Notes: generated by a model not told the origin, from the sequence alone. 64,000 bases of DNA from Thiohalocapsa sp. (GCA_021736785.1 JAIPFF010000007.1:62001-126000), one strand, 5' to 3'; shown: positions 24,852-35,987, counted from the stretch's first letter. Numbers and translations are program-made.

Positions 24852-25750
24852 TAGAAGTACCCCTCCTGCTTCTTCTTTTCCATGCTGGCGGCCTGCTCGT
24901 GGTCGATGGCTCGGCCTTGGCGCTCCGAGGTCGTCGTCAGCAGCATTTCCTGAATCACCTCCGGCAGCGTCGCGGCCTCGCTCTCGACCGCGCCTGTGAG
25001 CGGGTAGCAGCCCAGCGTCCGGAAGCGAATCGAGCGCTCGATGACTTCCTCGTCATCGCGCAGCGGGAAGCGGTCGTCGTCGATCATCAGGATCAGACCG
25101 TCGCGGACCACGGTCGGGCGCGGTGCGCTGAAGTACAGCGGCACGATCTCGATGCTCTCCAGGTGGATGTACTGCCAGATATCGAGCTCGGTCCAATTCG
25201 ACAGCGGGAAGACGCGGATACTCTCGCCCTTGGCCTTACGGGTGTTGTAGAGCTTCCAGAGCTCCGGGCGCTGGTTTTTCGGATCCCAGCGGTGATTGGC
25301 GGAGCGGAACGAGAACACGCGCTCTTTGGCGCGGCTTTTCTCTTCGTCGCGGCGGGCACCGCCGAAGGCCGCGTCGAAGCCGTACTTGTCGAGCGCCTGT
25401 TTCAAGCCTTCCGTCTTCCACATATCCGTGTGCAGCGAGCCGTGATCGAATGGGTTGATGCCGCGCTCGATGGCCTCCGGGTTCTGGTGCACAAGCAGTT
25501 CCATGCCGGCGTCGAGGGCGGCCTTGCTGCGCAGCTCGTACATGGCGCGGAATTTCCAGGTGGTATCCACATGCAGCAGCGGAAACGGCGGCGGTGAAGG
25601 ATAAAATGCCTTCTTCGCCAAGTGCAGCATGACGGCGGAATCCTTGCCGACGGAATACAGCATCACGGGTCGTTCGGCCTCCGCCGCCACCTCGCGCATG
25701 ATATGGATGCTTTCCGCCTCTAATCGTTCGAGGTGTGTCAGCGTTTTCAT
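24851..25750 (-). CDS. cysD: Sulfate adenylyltransferase subunit 2
   Basis: 299 residues from ATG 25750 ([21 protein letters not shown]), with GAGG upstream; this is the usual CysD start, and a longer frame exists only because no stop intervenes. PP-loop [11 protein letters not shown] identifies the ATP-pyrophosphatase fold, and [15 protein letters not shown] and [12 protein letters not shown] are diagnostic CysD motifs. Catalyses APS formation from sulfate and ATP, driven by the CysN GTPase encoded next in the operon. No cysC, cysH, cysI or cysJ is near. Confidence 0.97.
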   Translation of the reverse strand: MKTLTHLERLEAESIHIMREVAAEAERPVMLYSVGKDSAVMLHLAKKAFYPSPPPFPLLHVDTTWKFRAMYELRSKAALDAGMELLVHQNPEAIERGINPFDHGSLHTDMWKTEGLKQALDKYGFDAAFGGARRDEEKSRAKERVFSFRSANHRWDPKNQRPELWKLYNTRKAKGESIRVFPLSNWTELDIWQYIHLESIEIVPLYFSAPRPTVVRDGLILMIDDDRFPLRDDEEVIERSIRFRTLGCYPLTGAVESEAATLPEVIQEMLLTTTSERQGRAIDHEQAASMEKKKQEGYF

Positions 25751-25868
25751 TGCAGCCTCTAATGAGATGAATCGCGCGCGCACGGGCCGGCGGCAGCATG
25801 CTCGCGTCGCTCGGGCGCGGCATGCGCTTTAGGGTCGTCCTGTGCGTGATTGCGCAAGAAGATGGGCG

Positions 25869-25889
25869 TGACCGATAGGTGATCGGTCA
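25869..25889. promoter_or_regulatory. Perfect inverted repeat upstream of cysD
   Basis: TGACCGAT (25869-25876), spacer AGGTG, ATCGGTCA (25882-25889), centred about 129 bases before the cysD start. The size and symmetry suit a dimeric regulator. The sequence is not one I can assign to CysB or another named protein. Confidence 0.5.
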
Positions 25890-26200
25890 TTCCGGGTAAC
25901 ACCGGGACACAGGCCAATTGCGTGCCAAGTTGCGGGGATAGCGCCTTTAGCTATTCCGAAGCGATGGGCTCGGGCACGCCGCGACGCCGCGGCAGCGGCT
26001 TGCCGCAAGCGTCAGGGTCGTGTGGTCGGTCGGGGGCGCTGTGCGGGCGCACCAATGTCGTGCAAGAAGTCATTGGGGGAATCTACCGGACTTTCCTCAT
26101 GGAAAACCGGCGGAAAGCGCATTGGTTGTGCGCAAGAAGCGCCCGAATTGCTTTCGTGGGTGAGTACCGTTTCGTGTAAGAGACTATTTGCAATGGTAAT

Positions 26201-26222
26201 AATTGTCGTATTGGCGACAATT
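26201..26222. promoter_or_regulatory. Perfect AT-rich inverted repeat
   Basis: AATTGTCG (26201-26208), spacer TATTGG, CGACAATT (26215-26222), in the AT-rich part of the gap about 450 bases before cysD. Either an operator or the hairpin of an unannotated transcript; the bases after it (TTTGACG) are not a clear T-run. Confidence 0.45.
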
Positions 26223-26640
26223 TGACGCGCCCGCTATTGGTTCATGCGCGGGGTGTCGATAGTGGGACGACCAATCGCGTATCGATGCGCTTCTATTCGT
26301 TAATTCCACCAAATGCTAATTAAGCGGTGAGCCGCCTTATCGACCCGGGAAATGACCGCTATGGCGCGAATTGCATTATCAGAATGCAACGAACCGCGTA
26401 ATTTGCAGCGAGTCTTTGTCTTGGGGAAGGCGAACTCCGGTACGCTCGTCCGGCGCAATGCCGACCGCAACGACACAGGGCGCCGGTCGGCAGCGGCTTC
26501 GGCCCGGCGTCGCTTCCCGCGCGGCGTCGGCCGAAAGCCCTGTCGGTGATGAGGCGGCGTCGAAGCCCGCAACACGCCGCGAGGAGAGCTCGCATCGCTG
26601 CAGTTGCGGGAGCCCCGCGGGCGAAGCGCCTCCGCGCCGC

Positions 26641-29145
26641 CTAGTCTCGCCGCAACGCGGTGGTATCCTTGCCGCGGTCGGTCACCTGCTGCGCGAATAT
26701 CGCATCGCCGACGGAGAGCAGGTGCACTTCCTCGGGGGTATGCCAAACTTCGCTGTCCGCGGACCGTTCTTCCTCGAGCATCATGCGGGCACCCGATACC
26801 GGTGCCCATTCGTGGGTCAGGGTGCGCGTGTGCAGGCGGTATGGCCGGCTGGCGCCGCCGAAGTCGAAGTTCCCGGTGCCCGTCGGACTAAGGATGGCCA
26901 AATAGCCGACGATTTCGGCGCCGTGACCGTCCTTTGAGGCCTGCTCTTCCAGGAGTGCGGCCCGGAATCCGCTCGCATCGACCGCATTTGCGCGCACGCC
27001 GACTGCTTCGAAATCGTTCTCGGTCTGCACAGTCAAAAACAGGCGGGGAGCGTACGCGAAGGGGGTTGAGAACCGTAAGCTGCGCCAATTCTTGTTGCCG
27101 TCGATCTCGAACTTGCCGACTTCCCAGATCGAGCCGTCCGCCATGGTATGGCGCCCCGCCGGCAGGACAAGATAGGGGATGTCTTCCTCCGCGTGCCAGA
27201 AATCGCCGAACTCTCGGCCGCGATAGTCCCATTCCTGGAATCGAATCTCGAAGCCTGTGCTGCCGACGTCGCGCAGCCGCACGACGCCCGGGTGGCCGCC
27301 GTTGAAGCTCGGCGCGCCGGCGATGACGACGGGGTCCGCATAGCCGGAGGTATCCGCGACCCAAACCCACTCGTGGCCGGCGCGCGCCACCGGCTCGGGC
27401 AGCGGATCATCGGGCGCAGGCGGCTGTTGGCCGTCGTCGTCCGCCAGGAGAGTCGGCGGCAGGTCTTGCTGTCCACCCGCTGACAGCGCTGCTTCCAAGT
27501 CCGCTTGGGCGCCGGCATAGGCCTGCCGGCCGGCGACATTGACGGTCTCGGCAGGATCGACATCGTGATCGTAGAGCTCATAGGCGGTCGCGGAGCCGGA
27601 CCTTGTCCACTTGGTGAAACGGTAGCGTTCGGTGCGCAGGGAGCGGCCCGTGTAGCCGTCCCGGCGCCATTGGCTGAAGGCGCCGCGGCGGCTCTGTCCG
27701 GTCGGGTCGTCGATGAGTGCGGCGAAGCTGTCGCCCTGCAGCGGATGTCCCCCGCGCTGCTGGCTACCCGGGATCGGCAGTCCCGCCAACTCGGCAATGG
27801 TGGGATAGAGGTCGACGAGCTCGACAATGGCGCTCGAGGTTTGTCCGGGCTGCTGTCCGGGGACGCGCAAGATCAACGGTACCCGGGTGCCGACTTCGAA
27901 GTTCGTGTGCTTGCCCCAGACGGCCTGTTCGCCGAGATGCCAGCCGTGATCGCCCCAAAGCACCACCAACGTGCTGTCCTCCAGACCATTGCGACGCAGT
28001 TCGTCGAGCAGACGGCCGACCTGGGCATCGATAAAGCTCGTGGCCGCGTAGTAGCCCCACTTCAGGCCGCGGCGCAAGGCGGTGCTGTAGGGCTGGCCGG
28101 CGGCGGGGATGCCGCTGTAGCGGCGCAGCTCCCCCATGTTTTCGAAGGCGAAGTGCGGAGCGCCGCTTGCGCGGAACGGGTTCGGCGCTTCGGGTATCGC
28201 ATTCGGGTCGTAGAGGTCGAAGTAGGACTGGGGTGCAACGAAAGGCAGATGCGGTTTCTTGAAGCCGACCCCGAGGAAAAACGGGCCATCCTTGAGATTG
28301 CGCATTGACGTCACCGCATAGTCGGCGCAAGCCCCGTCGGGGAATCGGCTCTCCGCGGCGTCGACGCCGGCGTAGGGCAGTCGCTTGCCGTCCGGGCCGA
28401 TAGCCGAGTTGATGCCCCAGAAATTGCGGTAGGGCCGCGACCAGGATTGCGCATCATCCAGATTGACGTGGTAGATCTTGCAGATGCCCTGGGTCTCGTA
28501 GCCGTTCTGCTGGAAATATTGCGGCAGTGTCACGACCGACGGTACGGTATCCCGGAAATGCGTATGCAAGTCGGTGACGCCGGCGCTGTCGGGCCGCAAG
28601 CCCGTCATCAACGAAGTGCGCGACGGCGTGCAGGTGGACATTTGCGCGTAGGCGCGCGTGAATTTGGTGCCTTCTCGGGCCAAGGCATCGATGTTCGGCG
28701 TCTGGATGGAGTCCACCCCGTAGGCGCCTAACTCCGGCCGTAGGTCGTCTACGGCAATGAACAGCACATTGAGGCGGCCTGTGGTCGCCGCCGCCGTATT
28801 GGAATAACCCGACAGCGTCCCCGCGGTGTCTTGCGCGCGGACCCGATAGCTATAGAGGCTCCCCGCGCGCAGACCCGAATCCCGATACGAGGACGTATCG
28901 GCACCCACCTGTGCGATTTGCTTGAAGTTCTGCTGGCCCGCGCGGCGCTCGATGCTGAAGCCGGTCTCGTCGTTCGAGCGGTCTTCCCAGAGCAGAAGGA
29001 TGCTGGTTGCGCTCTCGCTGCTCGCACTCAAGGCCTCCGGTGCTGCCGGGGCCGGCAGTGCCGGCGGAGCGCTCCAGAAGAGTACGAGCAACGCGAGGTA
29101 CACCGGCGTGTGTAACCGTCGCGCTTGCTTCCGTGTTTTGAGCAT
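26641..29145 (-). CDS. Secreted sulfatase with FN3 domain and C-terminal beta domains
   Basis: 834 residues from ATG 29145, chosen for the GGAGG site 8 bases upstream. Signal peptide with core LALLVLFWSAPPALP. Residues about 35-120 are a fibronectin type III domain (WEDRSNDETGFSIERRAG). Residues about 125-545 are a sulfatase of the iduronate-2-sulfatase type: NVLFIAVDDLRPELG metal site, then Cys172-T-P-S-R176, the motif in which Cys becomes formylglycine, and WGDHGWHLGEQ. The last 190 residues hold two related beta-sandwich units (GSTGFEIRFQEWDY and DASGFRAALLEEQ), probably carbohydrate-binding. It likely removes sulfate from a sulfated glycan outside the cell. Encoded upstream of cysDNC on the same strand but about 900 bases away. 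Confidence 0.9.
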   Translation of the reverse strand: MLKTRKQARRLHTPVYLALLVLFWSAPPALPAPAAPEALSASSESATSILLLWEDRSNDETGFSIERRAGQQNFKQIAQVGADTSSYRDSGLRAGSLYSYRVRAQDTAGTLSGYSNTAAATTGRLNVLFIAVDDLRPELGAYGVDSIQTPNIDALAREGTKFTRAYAQMSTCTPSRTSLMTGLRPDSAGVTDLHTHFRDTVPSVVTLPQYFQQNGYETQGICKIYHVNLDDAQSWSRPYRNFWGINSAIGPDGKRLPYAGVDAAESRFPDGACADYAVTSMRNLKDGPFFLGVGFKKPHLPFVAPQSYFDLYDPNAIPEAPNPFRASGAPHFAFENMGELRRYSGIPAAGQPYSTALRRGLKWGYYAATSFIDAQVGRLLDELRRNGLEDSTLVVLWGDHGWHLGEQAVWGKHTNFEVGTRVPLILRVPGQQPGQTSSAIVELVDLYPTIAELAGLPIPGSQQRGGHPLQGDSFAALIDDPTGQSRRGAFSQWRRDGYTGRSLRTERYRFTKWTRSGSATAYELYDHDVDPAETVNVAGRQAYAGAQADLEAALSAGGQQDLPPTLLADDDGQQPPAPDDPLPEPVARAGHEWVWVADTSGYADPVVIAGAPSFNGGHPGVVRLRDVGSTGFEIRFQEWDYRGREFGDFWHAEEDIPYLVLPAGRHTMADGSIWEVGKFEIDGNKNWRSLRFSTPFAYAPRLFLTVQTENDFEAVGVRANAVDASGFRAALLEEQASKDGHGAEIVGYLAILSPTGTGNFDFGGASRPYRLHTRTLTHEWAPVSGARMMLEEERSADSEVWHTPEEVHLLSVGDAIFAQQVTDRGKDTTALRRD

Positions 29146-29366
29146 GACCCGATCCTCCGAAGAAAGCCGTGGTGGACTCGACGGACGACTCGGAGCATAG
29201 CGTACTGGATATCCCCTACGCACTAGGTAAGTGCCGGAAAATCCCCGGGGAATGGGGCGGAGAAACGGGTCCGGGTTCGGCTTTTCTGTAGGGGCGGCCG
29301 ATGCGCACGCCCCGCCTGCCGAGTCGGCTACGACGCGGCCGCCCACCGGTTGGCGGTTGCGCTTCG

Positions 29367-32300
29367 TTAGAGCAGCACGCGCTCCAGTCCGTCCGTCTTC
29401 ACCCGCTCGAGGAAGCGCTGCTGCCAACCCTCGCCGAGGAGATGGCGCGCCAACTCAACGACGATGTAGTCGGTCTGGAGGCCGGTATCGTCGGTGTATT
29501 TCGCAAGGCCCTGCTGGCAGGCAGGGCAGGACGTGAGCAGCTTGACCTCGCCGCCATCGGCGCGGTCCTTTCCGGTCAGGGAACGGATGCCTTTCTCCAA
29601 CTCCTCCTGCTTGCGGAAGCGGACTTGATTGGCGATGTCCGGCCGCGCCGTGCCCAGCGTGCCGGCCTCGCCGCAGCAGCGCTCGGAGAGCGGTACGTCG
29701 GTGCCCATCAGCTTGCTCGCGACCGCGGTGGGCTGATAGGTCTTCATGGGCGTGTGGCAGGGGTCGTGATAGAGATATTTCACGCCGGCGACGTGCTCCA
29801 GGCCGACGCCCTTCTCCATCAGGTACTCGTGGATGTCGAGCAGCCGGCAGCCGGGGAAGATCCGCCCGAACTCGTACTTCAGCAACTGATCCATGCAGGT
29901 GCCGCAGGAGACCACGACGGTGCGGATGTCGAGATAGTTCAGCGTGTTCGCAACACGGTGAAACAGCACCCGATTCTCCATCGTGATCCGATGGCCGCTG
30001 TCCTCGAGGCCGGCGGCGCGCTGGGGGTAGCCGCAGCACAGATAGCCCGGCGGCAGCACTGTCTGCGCGCCCTGCTCGAACAGCATCGCCAGCGTCGCCA
30101 GGCCGATGTCCGAAAAGAGCCGCTCGGAGCCGCATCCGGGGAAATAGAACACCGCTTCCGAATCGTCGGTGAGCTTGGCCGGGTCGCGCAGGATCGGCAC
30201 CTGGGTCTTGTCCTCCAGGCCCAGTTCCTGCCTGAACGTGCGCTTCGGCAGCTCGACGCGGATCGGGCGGCTGACCAGCTGCACGGCTTGCCCGATGGGA
30301 TTGGGCTTGCCGGTACTGGCGCCGGGGCGGCGGGTCGGCCCCTGCGTTAGCCGCAGCGCCTTGGCGACGGCATTGGCCGCATTGAGCCCGGCAAAGCCCC
30401 ATTCCGCCAGCCCTTTGCGAAGCACATGGATGGCCCGCGGGCTCTGGGTGTTGAGGAAGCGCATCGCCGCCGCGGCGCCGGGGCTGGTGCGCTTCTTGCC
30501 GCGGTCTACGAGGATACGGCGCATGCGCATCGTCACGTCGCCGTAGTCGATGTCGACGGGGCAGGGACTCAGGCACTTGTGGCAGATGGTGCAGTGGTCC
30601 GCCACGTCGTTCATCTCGTCGAAGTGGCGCTCGGACAGGCCTCGGCGGGTCTGCTCCTCGTACAGGAATGCCTCGATGATGAGTCCGGTGCCGAGAATTT
30701 TGTTGCGCGGGGAGTAGAGCAGATTGGCGCGCGGCACATGGGTCATACACTTCGGCTTGCACTTGCCGCAGCGCAGGCAGTGCTTGACGTCGTCGTTGAG
30801 GGCGCCGAGCTCGGTCTCCTCCAGGATGATGGCTTCCTGCTCCACCAGCCGCAGCGAGGGCGTGTAGGCGCCGTCCAGTCCGGAGTCCGGCGCCAGCTTG
30901 CCCGGATTGAAGCGGTTTTGCGGGTCGATGCGGTGCTTGTAGGCGGCGAAGGCCCGCAGCTTCTCGGGCTCCAGGTAGCGGATCTTGGTAAGCCCGATGC
31001 CATGCTCGCCCGAAATGACGCCGCCGAGCCCTGTGGCCAGCGCCATGATGCGCTCCACCAGGCGATCGGCCTCGTGGAGCATGTCGTAGTTGTCGGAGTG
31101 CACGGGGATGTTGGTGTGCACGTTGCCGTCGCCCGCATGCATGTGCAGCGCGACGAACAGCCGTGAGTCGCGGGCCTTGCGGTGGATTTCGTCCAAGCGC
31201 GCGCGGATCGCGGCCAGATCCTGGCCGGCGAACAGCTCGCCGAGGCGTTTGGCCACTTCCTTTCGATAGGACTGGCGTAAGTCGCGGCGCAGCATCAAAT
31301 CGAGCAGCGAGTCCCGCGCGTGCACCGCCGCGCGCTCGGGCTCGCGCAGCAAATCCAAGTTCTCGATGGCCGGCTCGTCGAGCAGTTCCAATATCCGCTG
31401 CCAGCGAGCCCGCGCCTGCTCGACGACCTCGATCGCAGCCTCGCGCTTGGCCGACAGGATGGCCAGGGCCTCGTCGGAAATGTCGTAGTCGCCGGCCGGC
31501 TTGGCCTCGCTCAGCGGGCCGGCCAGGTACTCGAGCACCGCCGCCATGATCGCGTCCTTGTTGCGGATGGACTGCTCGATGTTCAGGCGCTCGATGCCGC
31601 GGCTATAGGCGGCGAGCTTGTCCAGCGGGATGACGACGTCTTCATTGATCTTGAAGGCGTTGGTGTGTCGGGAGATGGCCGCGGTGCGGGCACGGTCGAG
31701 CCAGAAGCGCTTGCGCGCCTCGGCGCTGACCGCGATGAAACCCTCGCCGTCACGGGCCGCCGCGAGGCGGATGACGGCTTTCGCGACGCCGTCGACCGCG
31801 TCCTCGTCGTCGGAGACCAGGTCGGCGATCAATACCATCTTCGGCAGCTCGCGGCGGTTGGCCTTGGTTGAGTAATTGACCGCGCGCACGTAGCGTTCGT
31901 CGAGATGCTCCAGGCCCGCGATCAGCACGTCGTCTCCGGCGTCGACGAAGTCCTTGATTTCGACGATCGCCGGGACGGCCCGGTCGAGGTCGGTCCCGAA
32001 GAACTCCAGGCAGACGGTACGCACGTGGTCAGGCATCCGGTGCAGCACGAAGCGCGCGGAGGTGATGATGCCGTCACAGCCCTCTTTCTGGACCCCCGGC
32101 AGGCCGGACAGGAACTTGTCGGTGACGTCCTTGCCGAGCCCGAGCTTACGGAAGGCGCTGCCCGGCATCTCCAGGATCTCGCGGGACCCTTTGCGGGTGC
32201 GGCCGTCGGCGGCGTAGCGCGTGATGCGAAAGCGAACCGGCCCGGCGTCGTGGATTTTGCCCAGATTGTGGTCCAGGCGCTCGACCTCGAGCCAGTCCGC

Positions 32301-33272
32301 GTCCGGCGTGACCATGCGCCAGGAGACCAGATTGTCCAGTGCCGTGCCCCACAGGACCGCCTTCTTGCCGCCCGCGTTCATCGCGACATTGCCGCCGATG
32401 CACGAGGCGTCCTGGGACGTGGGGTCGACGGCGAACGCGAGGCCGTTGGCATCGGCCAAGTCGGAGACGCGGCGGGTAACGACACCGGCACCGCAGCGAA
32501 CTGTCGGCACCAGGACGGCGCCGTGTTGCGGCGCGGCGGCGTCGTTGTCGTCCGCACTCGGCAGACAGATGCGCTCGACGCTCGATAGGTCTTCGAGCTT
32601 CTCGGTATTGATGACCGCCGTGCGGGCATCCAGCGGTACGGCGGAGCCCGTGTAGCCAGTGCCGCCGCCGCGCGGAATCAACGGCAGGCCGCAGTCGATA
32701 CAGGCGGCGACGATAGGTGCCACCTCGTCCTCGCTGTCCGGAGAGATGACGACGAAGGGCATTTCCACGCGCCAATCGGTGGCGTCCGTGGCGTGGGAGA
32801 CGCGGGCGAGGCCGCCGAAGTCGATATTGTCCTTACGGGTGATGCCCGAGAGGCGCTTGCGAATCGCGCTGCGAAGCGCCGCGTCTTTGTCGAACTGTTC
32901 GGCGAAACGGGCGACCGCACCGCGGGCTGCCGCCAGCAGGCTGGCAGCCTGCTCGTTGTTGTTCAGGCGCAGCTCGAATTGATCGAGCCGGTGTCCCAGT
33001 GCGTCGACCAGCTGGCCACGGCGTTTGCTGTCCTCCAGCAAGTCCTCCTGCAGATACGGGTTGCGCGTGACGACCCACATGTCGCCGAGCACCTCGAACA
33101 GCATCCGCGCCGAACGCCCCGTGCGCCTGGACCCGCGCAGCTCCTCGATCAGCCGCCAGTTATCGGCCCCGAGGAAGCGGATAACGATTTCCCGGTCGGA
33201 GAAGGACGTGTAGTTATAAGGAATCTCGCGGATGCGGTGCGGCTGTCGTAGGGGGTCTTCAGGGGCTGACAT
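29367..33272 (-). CDS. Giant FAD-linked oxidoreductase with Fe-S and CCG domains (DUF3683)
   Basis: 1301 residues from ATG 33272 ([35 protein letters not shown]). The order is DUF3683 (about 1-140), FAD-binding type 4 ([13 protein letters not shown] and [20 protein letters not shown], about 170-400), FAD-oxidase C-terminal (to about 780, with [14 protein letters not shown] and [10 protein letters not shown]), two 4Fe-4S motifs ([11 protein letters not shown] near 830, [12 protein letters not shown] near 895) and two CCG cysteine domains (GYLCCGYP near 1080, CCGEAG near 1200). This layout joins in one chain the parts of D-lactate/glycolate dehydrogenases (Dld, GlcD plus GlcF). It should oxidise a 2-hydroxy acid and pass electrons to quinone. 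The substrate is not shown by the sequence. Confidence 0.92.
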   Translation of the reverse strand: MSAPEDPLRQPHRIREIPYNYTSFSDREIVIRFLGADNWRLIEELRGSRRTGRSARMLFEVLGDMWVVTRNPYLQEDLLEDSKRRGQLVDALGHRLDQFELRLNNNEQAASLLAAARGAVARFAEQFDKDAALRSAIRKRLSGITRKDNIDFGGLARVSHATDATDWRVEMPFVVISPDSEDEVAPIVAACIDCGLPLIPRGGGTGYTGSAVPLDARTAVINTEKLEDLSSVERICLPSADDNDAAAPQHGAVLVPTVRCGAGVVTRRVSDLADANGLAFAVDPTSQDASCIGGNVAMNAGGKKAVLWGTALDNLVSWRMVTPDADWLEVERLDHNLGKIHDAGPVRFRITRYAADGRTRKGSREILEMPGSAFRKLGLGKDVTDKFLSGLPGVQKEGCDGIITSARFVLHRMPDHVRTVCLEFFGTDLDRAVPAIVEIKDFVDAGDDVLIAGLEHLDERYVRAVNYSTKANRRELPKMVLIADLVSDDEDAVDGVAKAVIRLAAARDGEGFIAVSAEARKRFWLDRARTAAISRHTNAFKINEDVVIPLDKLAAYSRGIERLNIEQSIRNKDAIMAAVLEYLAGPLSEAKPAGDYDISDEALAILSAKREAAIEVVEQARARWQRILELLDEPAIENLDLLREPERAAVHARDSLLDLMLRRDLRQSYRKEVAKRLGELFAGQDLAAIRARLDEIHRKARDSRLFVALHMHAGDGNVHTNIPVHSDNYDMLHEADRLVERIMALATGLGGVISGEHGIGLTKIRYLEPEKLRAFAAYKHRIDPQNRFNPGKLAPDSGLDGAYTPSLRLVEQEAIILEETELGALNDDVKHCLRCGKCKPKCMTHVPRANLLYSPRNKILGTGLIIEAFLYEEQTRRGLSERHFDEMNDVADHCTICHKCLSPCPVDIDYGDVTMRMRRILVDRGKKRTSPGAAAAMRFLNTQSPRAIHVLRKGLAEWGFAGLNAANAVAKALRLTQGPTRRPGASTGKPNPIGQAVQLVSRPIRVELPKRTFRQELGLEDKTQVPILRDPAKLTDDSEAVFYFPGCGSERLFSDIGLATLAMLFEQGAQTVLPPGYLCCGYPQRAAGLEDSGHRITMENRVLFHRVANTLNYLDIRTVVVSCGTCMDQLLKYEFGRIFPGCRLLDIHEYLMEKGVGLEHVAGVKYLYHDPCHTPMKTYQPTAVASKLMGTDVPLSERCCGEAGTLGTARPDIANQVRFRKQEELEKGIRSLTGKDRADGGEVKLLTSCPACQQGLAKYTDDTGLQTDYIVVELARHLLGEGWQQRFLERVKTDGLERVLL

Positions 33273-33534
33273 GAATCCGTGCTGTGGTTGCTGCAGTGCG
33301 TCAATTCTATCGCAAGCGGGCCGTTGCCAAGCATTGACATCGGGCCGGAACAACCGTGTAACCGTTGCAGGTATCGGGCGACGGCGGTGATCGGCTCGAC
33401 AAGCCGTCGAGCCGCTCGCGCGCTCGCCGCACGCCGGTTGGCCGACGTGATCGCGCGCCGATCCGCACACCCGCGACGGGCGCTGCGCCGGCCGATGACC
33501 ATGCGCGGCGTATGGCGTGTGGCGTGTGGCGGCG

Positions 33535-35232
33535 CTATCGGCCGCCTGCGCCGAGCTGGCCGGCGCGTTCCGCGACTGCCCGCTTCAGCGCATCGACGCG
33601 CAACGGGATCCAGTTCTCGGCCGAGACGACCTTGCCGAGGCCGAGGCTCTTCAAGCGTTTTGCGGGTTGCACCTGCAAGCCGGCCAAGTAGACGCGCACA
33701 CCGTGTGCCGCGGCCTCGCGAACGGCGCCTTCGACAGCCAGCGACGTCGTCACGCCGATATGGGGCACGTCGGTCAGGTCCACCACCAGGCTGCGTGCTT
33801 GCGTGAGCAGCGTTTGCTGGCGCGTGACGGCCTTTGCGGCGCCGAAGATCAGCGGGCCGCTCAGGCACAGCATGACGATGCCGTTGCCCGGGTCGCCCAG
33901 GATCTTCTTCTCCTCGGATGTCGCCTGATCGCAATCGAGCTCCTCATCCGCGCCGAGCCCGAATACGCGCACTCCTTCGGACTGCAGGTCCGCCAAACGA
34001 CGGATGGTCAGAATATTGGCGACGAACAGGCCGATACCGACCGCGGTGATCAGATCGACGAACACCGTCATCGCGATGACGCCGTACATGATCAGCGCGC
34101 CGCGCATGGAAACCTTGTGGGCGCGCCGCAGGAAGCCCCAGTCGATGATGTCGATGCCGACCTTGATGGCGATGCCGGCGAGCACCGCCTTCGGGATATC
34201 TTCGACCAGGCCGGCGGCACCGAAGACGACAACGCCGAGGATCAGCGCCCGCGTGAGACCGGACAGGGCCGAGCGGGCGCCGGTCTGGATATTGACCACG
34301 GTTCCCATGGTGGCACCGGCGCCGGGCAGGCCGCCGAACAGGCCGGAGGCAAGATTGCCCAGACCCTGGCCGACCAGTTCTTTGTCGGAATTGTGCTGAG
34401 TGCGGGTCAAGCTGTCGGCGATGACGGAGGTCAGCAGGGCGTCGATAGAGCCGAGCATGGCCAGCACGAGTGCGTCGATCACCATGGTCTGCCATTCGGC
34501 GGCACTGAAGGTCGGCATTTGGATCGACGGCAGGCCGGCAGGAATTTCGCCGATCTCGCGGTAGCTGCCGTTGCCGAGCACCCAGATCGCGACCAGCGAG
34601 CCGGCGACCAGCGCCAAGAGCTGCGGGGGCACGTAGCGCCGCACCTTTTTGGGCGTCAGAAACAAGATGGCCAGTGCCAGCACGCCGAGCGCCAGCTCGC
34701 CGGGGTTGACCTGTGCCGCGAGCTGCGGCAATGCCTGCAGCGAGCCCATGACCCCGCCGGGAGGGGACGCGAAGCCCAGCAGCGCCGGCATCTGGATAAT
34801 GATCAGAATAAAGCCGATACCGGACATGAACCCCGATATGACGGTGTAGGGCATCATCGTCACGTAGCGCCCGAGCTTCAGAATGCCGAACAGGATCTGA
34901 AACAGGCCAGCCATCATCACCGTCGTAAAGGCCATGGCCATGCCGTTCTCGGGCGGCAGTCCGGTGACCGGATCCGGCGCCATGAGCGTCACGATGACGG
35001 CGGTGAAGACGACGGTCATCGGCCCGGTCGGCTCCGAGATCAGTGTCGGTGTACCGCCGAACAGGGCCGCGAAGAGGCCGACCAGGACGGCGCCGTACAG
35101 CCCCGCCTCGGCGCCGGCGCCCGAGGCGACACCGAAGGCCAGTGCCATCGGTAGGGCGATGATTGCCGCCGTGACGCCGCCGAACAGGTCGCCTTTGGCA
35201 TTGGCCAGCGTGAATTGGTTGAAGATCCGCAT
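33535..35232 (-). CDS. SulP-family anion transporter with STAS domain
   Basis: 565 residues from ATG 35232, which has GGAG about 9 bases upstream; an upstream in-frame start at 35274 is less likely. About 11-12 membrane segments with the SulP signature [32 protein letters not shown] and later [23 protein letters not shown]. The C-terminal STAS domain (about 440-545) has [19 protein letters not shown], where Thr occupies the usual regulatory Ser position. Members move sulfate, bicarbonate (BicA) or other anions. Bicarbonate uptake would suit an autotroph and sulfate would suit cysDNC; the sequence alone does not decide. Confidence 0.9.
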   Translation of the reverse strand: MRIFNQFTLANAKGDLFGGVTAAIIALPMALAFGVASGAGAEAGLYGAVLVGLFAALFGGTPTLISEPTGPMTVVFTAVIVTLMAPDPVTGLPPENGMAMAFTTVMMAGLFQILFGILKLGRYVTMMPYTVISGFMSGIGFILIIIQMPALLGFASPPGGVMGSLQALPQLAAQVNPGELALGVLALAILFLTPKKVRRYVPPQLLALVAGSLVAIWVLGNGSYREIGEIPAGLPSIQMPTFSAAEWQTMVIDALVLAMLGSIDALLTSVIADSLTRTQHNSDKELVGQGLGNLASGLFGGLPGAGATMGTVVNIQTGARSALSGLTRALILGVVVFGAAGLVEDIPKAVLAGIAIKVGIDIIDWGFLRRAHKVSMRGALIMYGVIAMTVFVDLITAVGIGLFVANILTIRRLADLQSEGVRVFGLGADEELDCDQATSEEKKILGDPGNGIVMLCLSGPLIFGAAKAVTRQQTLLTQARSLVVDLTDVPHIGVTTSLAVEGAVREAAAHGVRVYLAGLQVQPAKRLKSLGLGKVVSAENWIPLRVDALKRAVAERAGQLGAGGR

Positions 35233-35382
35233 GCGCGCTCCGCTTGTCAGGTGCTCTGGGTAAATCCCTTGCATTGTCGGAGCTAATTGCGCCGACCGGA
35301 ATCGAAAATGGCCATCGAAACGATAGATGTAAACCTATGGCATCGCGCGCCGGTAACCTTGGCAACCTGAAACCCTGAAACG

Positions 35383-35409
35383 ACAAAGCCCCGTAAACCG
35401 GGGCTTTGT
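35383..35409 (-). terminator. Rho-independent terminator
   Basis: ACAAAGCCCCG (35383-35393), loop TAAAC, CGGGGCTTTGT (35399-35409): a perfect 11-base stem about 25 bases after the stop of the C-terminal-sorting protein (minus strand). Read on the minus strand it ends in GGGGCTTTGTCGTTTC. Confidence 0.85.
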
Positions 35410-35432
35410 GTGTGATCTCGGGGACGGGCGCG

Positions 35433-35987
35433 TCAACCGCGCCGGCGCATGCCCGAGAGTCCGAGGCCGGCCATGGCGGCGGCAAGCAGTGCCAAGCCGG
35501 GGAGACCCATCACGGGGACGCCTTCGGTGTCTACGGGACCGTCCGCCCGAACGGTAACGCTGCCGGAAAACGGCCCAGCAGAGCCGGCGGCCGTGTCTTG
35601 GCAGCCGGAGGAGGCATACAAGGTCAGCTCGATCGGGTAGCTGCCGGGGGCATCTGGTGCGGTCAAGTTCGTGACGGTGATGTCACCGCTCGGAATGGGG
35701 TCGCCGTCGCCGGGCACGACGTTCGGTTCCGGTACATTGGAGCAATCGTCGTCGCCGTTGAAGTCCCAGAACGTCGTGCGCCAGCTGTTGGGGGCGCCGT
35801 TATTGGCCACCAGCGCGCTGACGACGACTGTCACCGTCTCCCCCGGGCCGACCGTCACCGTAGTTCCGCCTCCGTTGAGCTTGACTTGCACATCGGTGAT
35901 GAGTGCGTTTGCAATCGGGGCTCCAAGCAACAGCCCGCCCGCGCAGAGCGTGAGCAGAATCCTGTTCGTATGCGCAAAAAGACTCAT
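35433..35987 (-). CDS. Exported protein with an IPTL/VPxx-CTERM-like sorting tail
   Basis: 184 residues from ATG 35987, which follows a strong GGGGAGGGATT site. Signal peptide (ILLTLCAGGLLLGAPIANA). The mature part is a beta-sandwich of about 130 residues (TVTVGPGETVTVVVSALVANN, SGSVTVRADG), like CARDB or BACON-type domains. The end is a sorting tripartite tail: VPVMGLPGLA motif, hydrophobic helix (LLAAAMAGLGL) and basic terminus MRRRG. Such tails are handled by exosortase/archaeosortase-type systems, usually encoded elsewhere; none is in this window. A single-gene unit with its own terminator. Confidence 0.8.
   Translation of the reverse strand: MSLFAHTNRILLTLCAGGLLLGAPIANALITDVQVKLNGGGTTVTVGPGETVTVVVSALVANNGAPNSWRTTFWDFNGDDDCSNVPEPNVVPGDGDPIPSGDITVTNLTAPDAPGSYPIELTLYASSGCQDTAAGSAGPFSGSVTVRADGPVDTEGVPVMGLPGLALLAAAMAGLGLSGMRRRG

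Larger units (their letters stand above)
25751..26640. other. Long non-coding stretch between cysD and the sulfatase gene
   Basis: About 890 bases without a convincing gene; short open frames in it resemble nothing. It contains the cysDNC promoter region and, from about 26050 to 26420, a clearly more AT-rich segment unlike the surrounding DNA. Two strong dyads lie within it at 25869-25889 and 26201-26222. Its length is out of line with the rest of this compact window, so a small RNA, a lost gene or a regulatory array are all possible. Confidence 0.6.
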
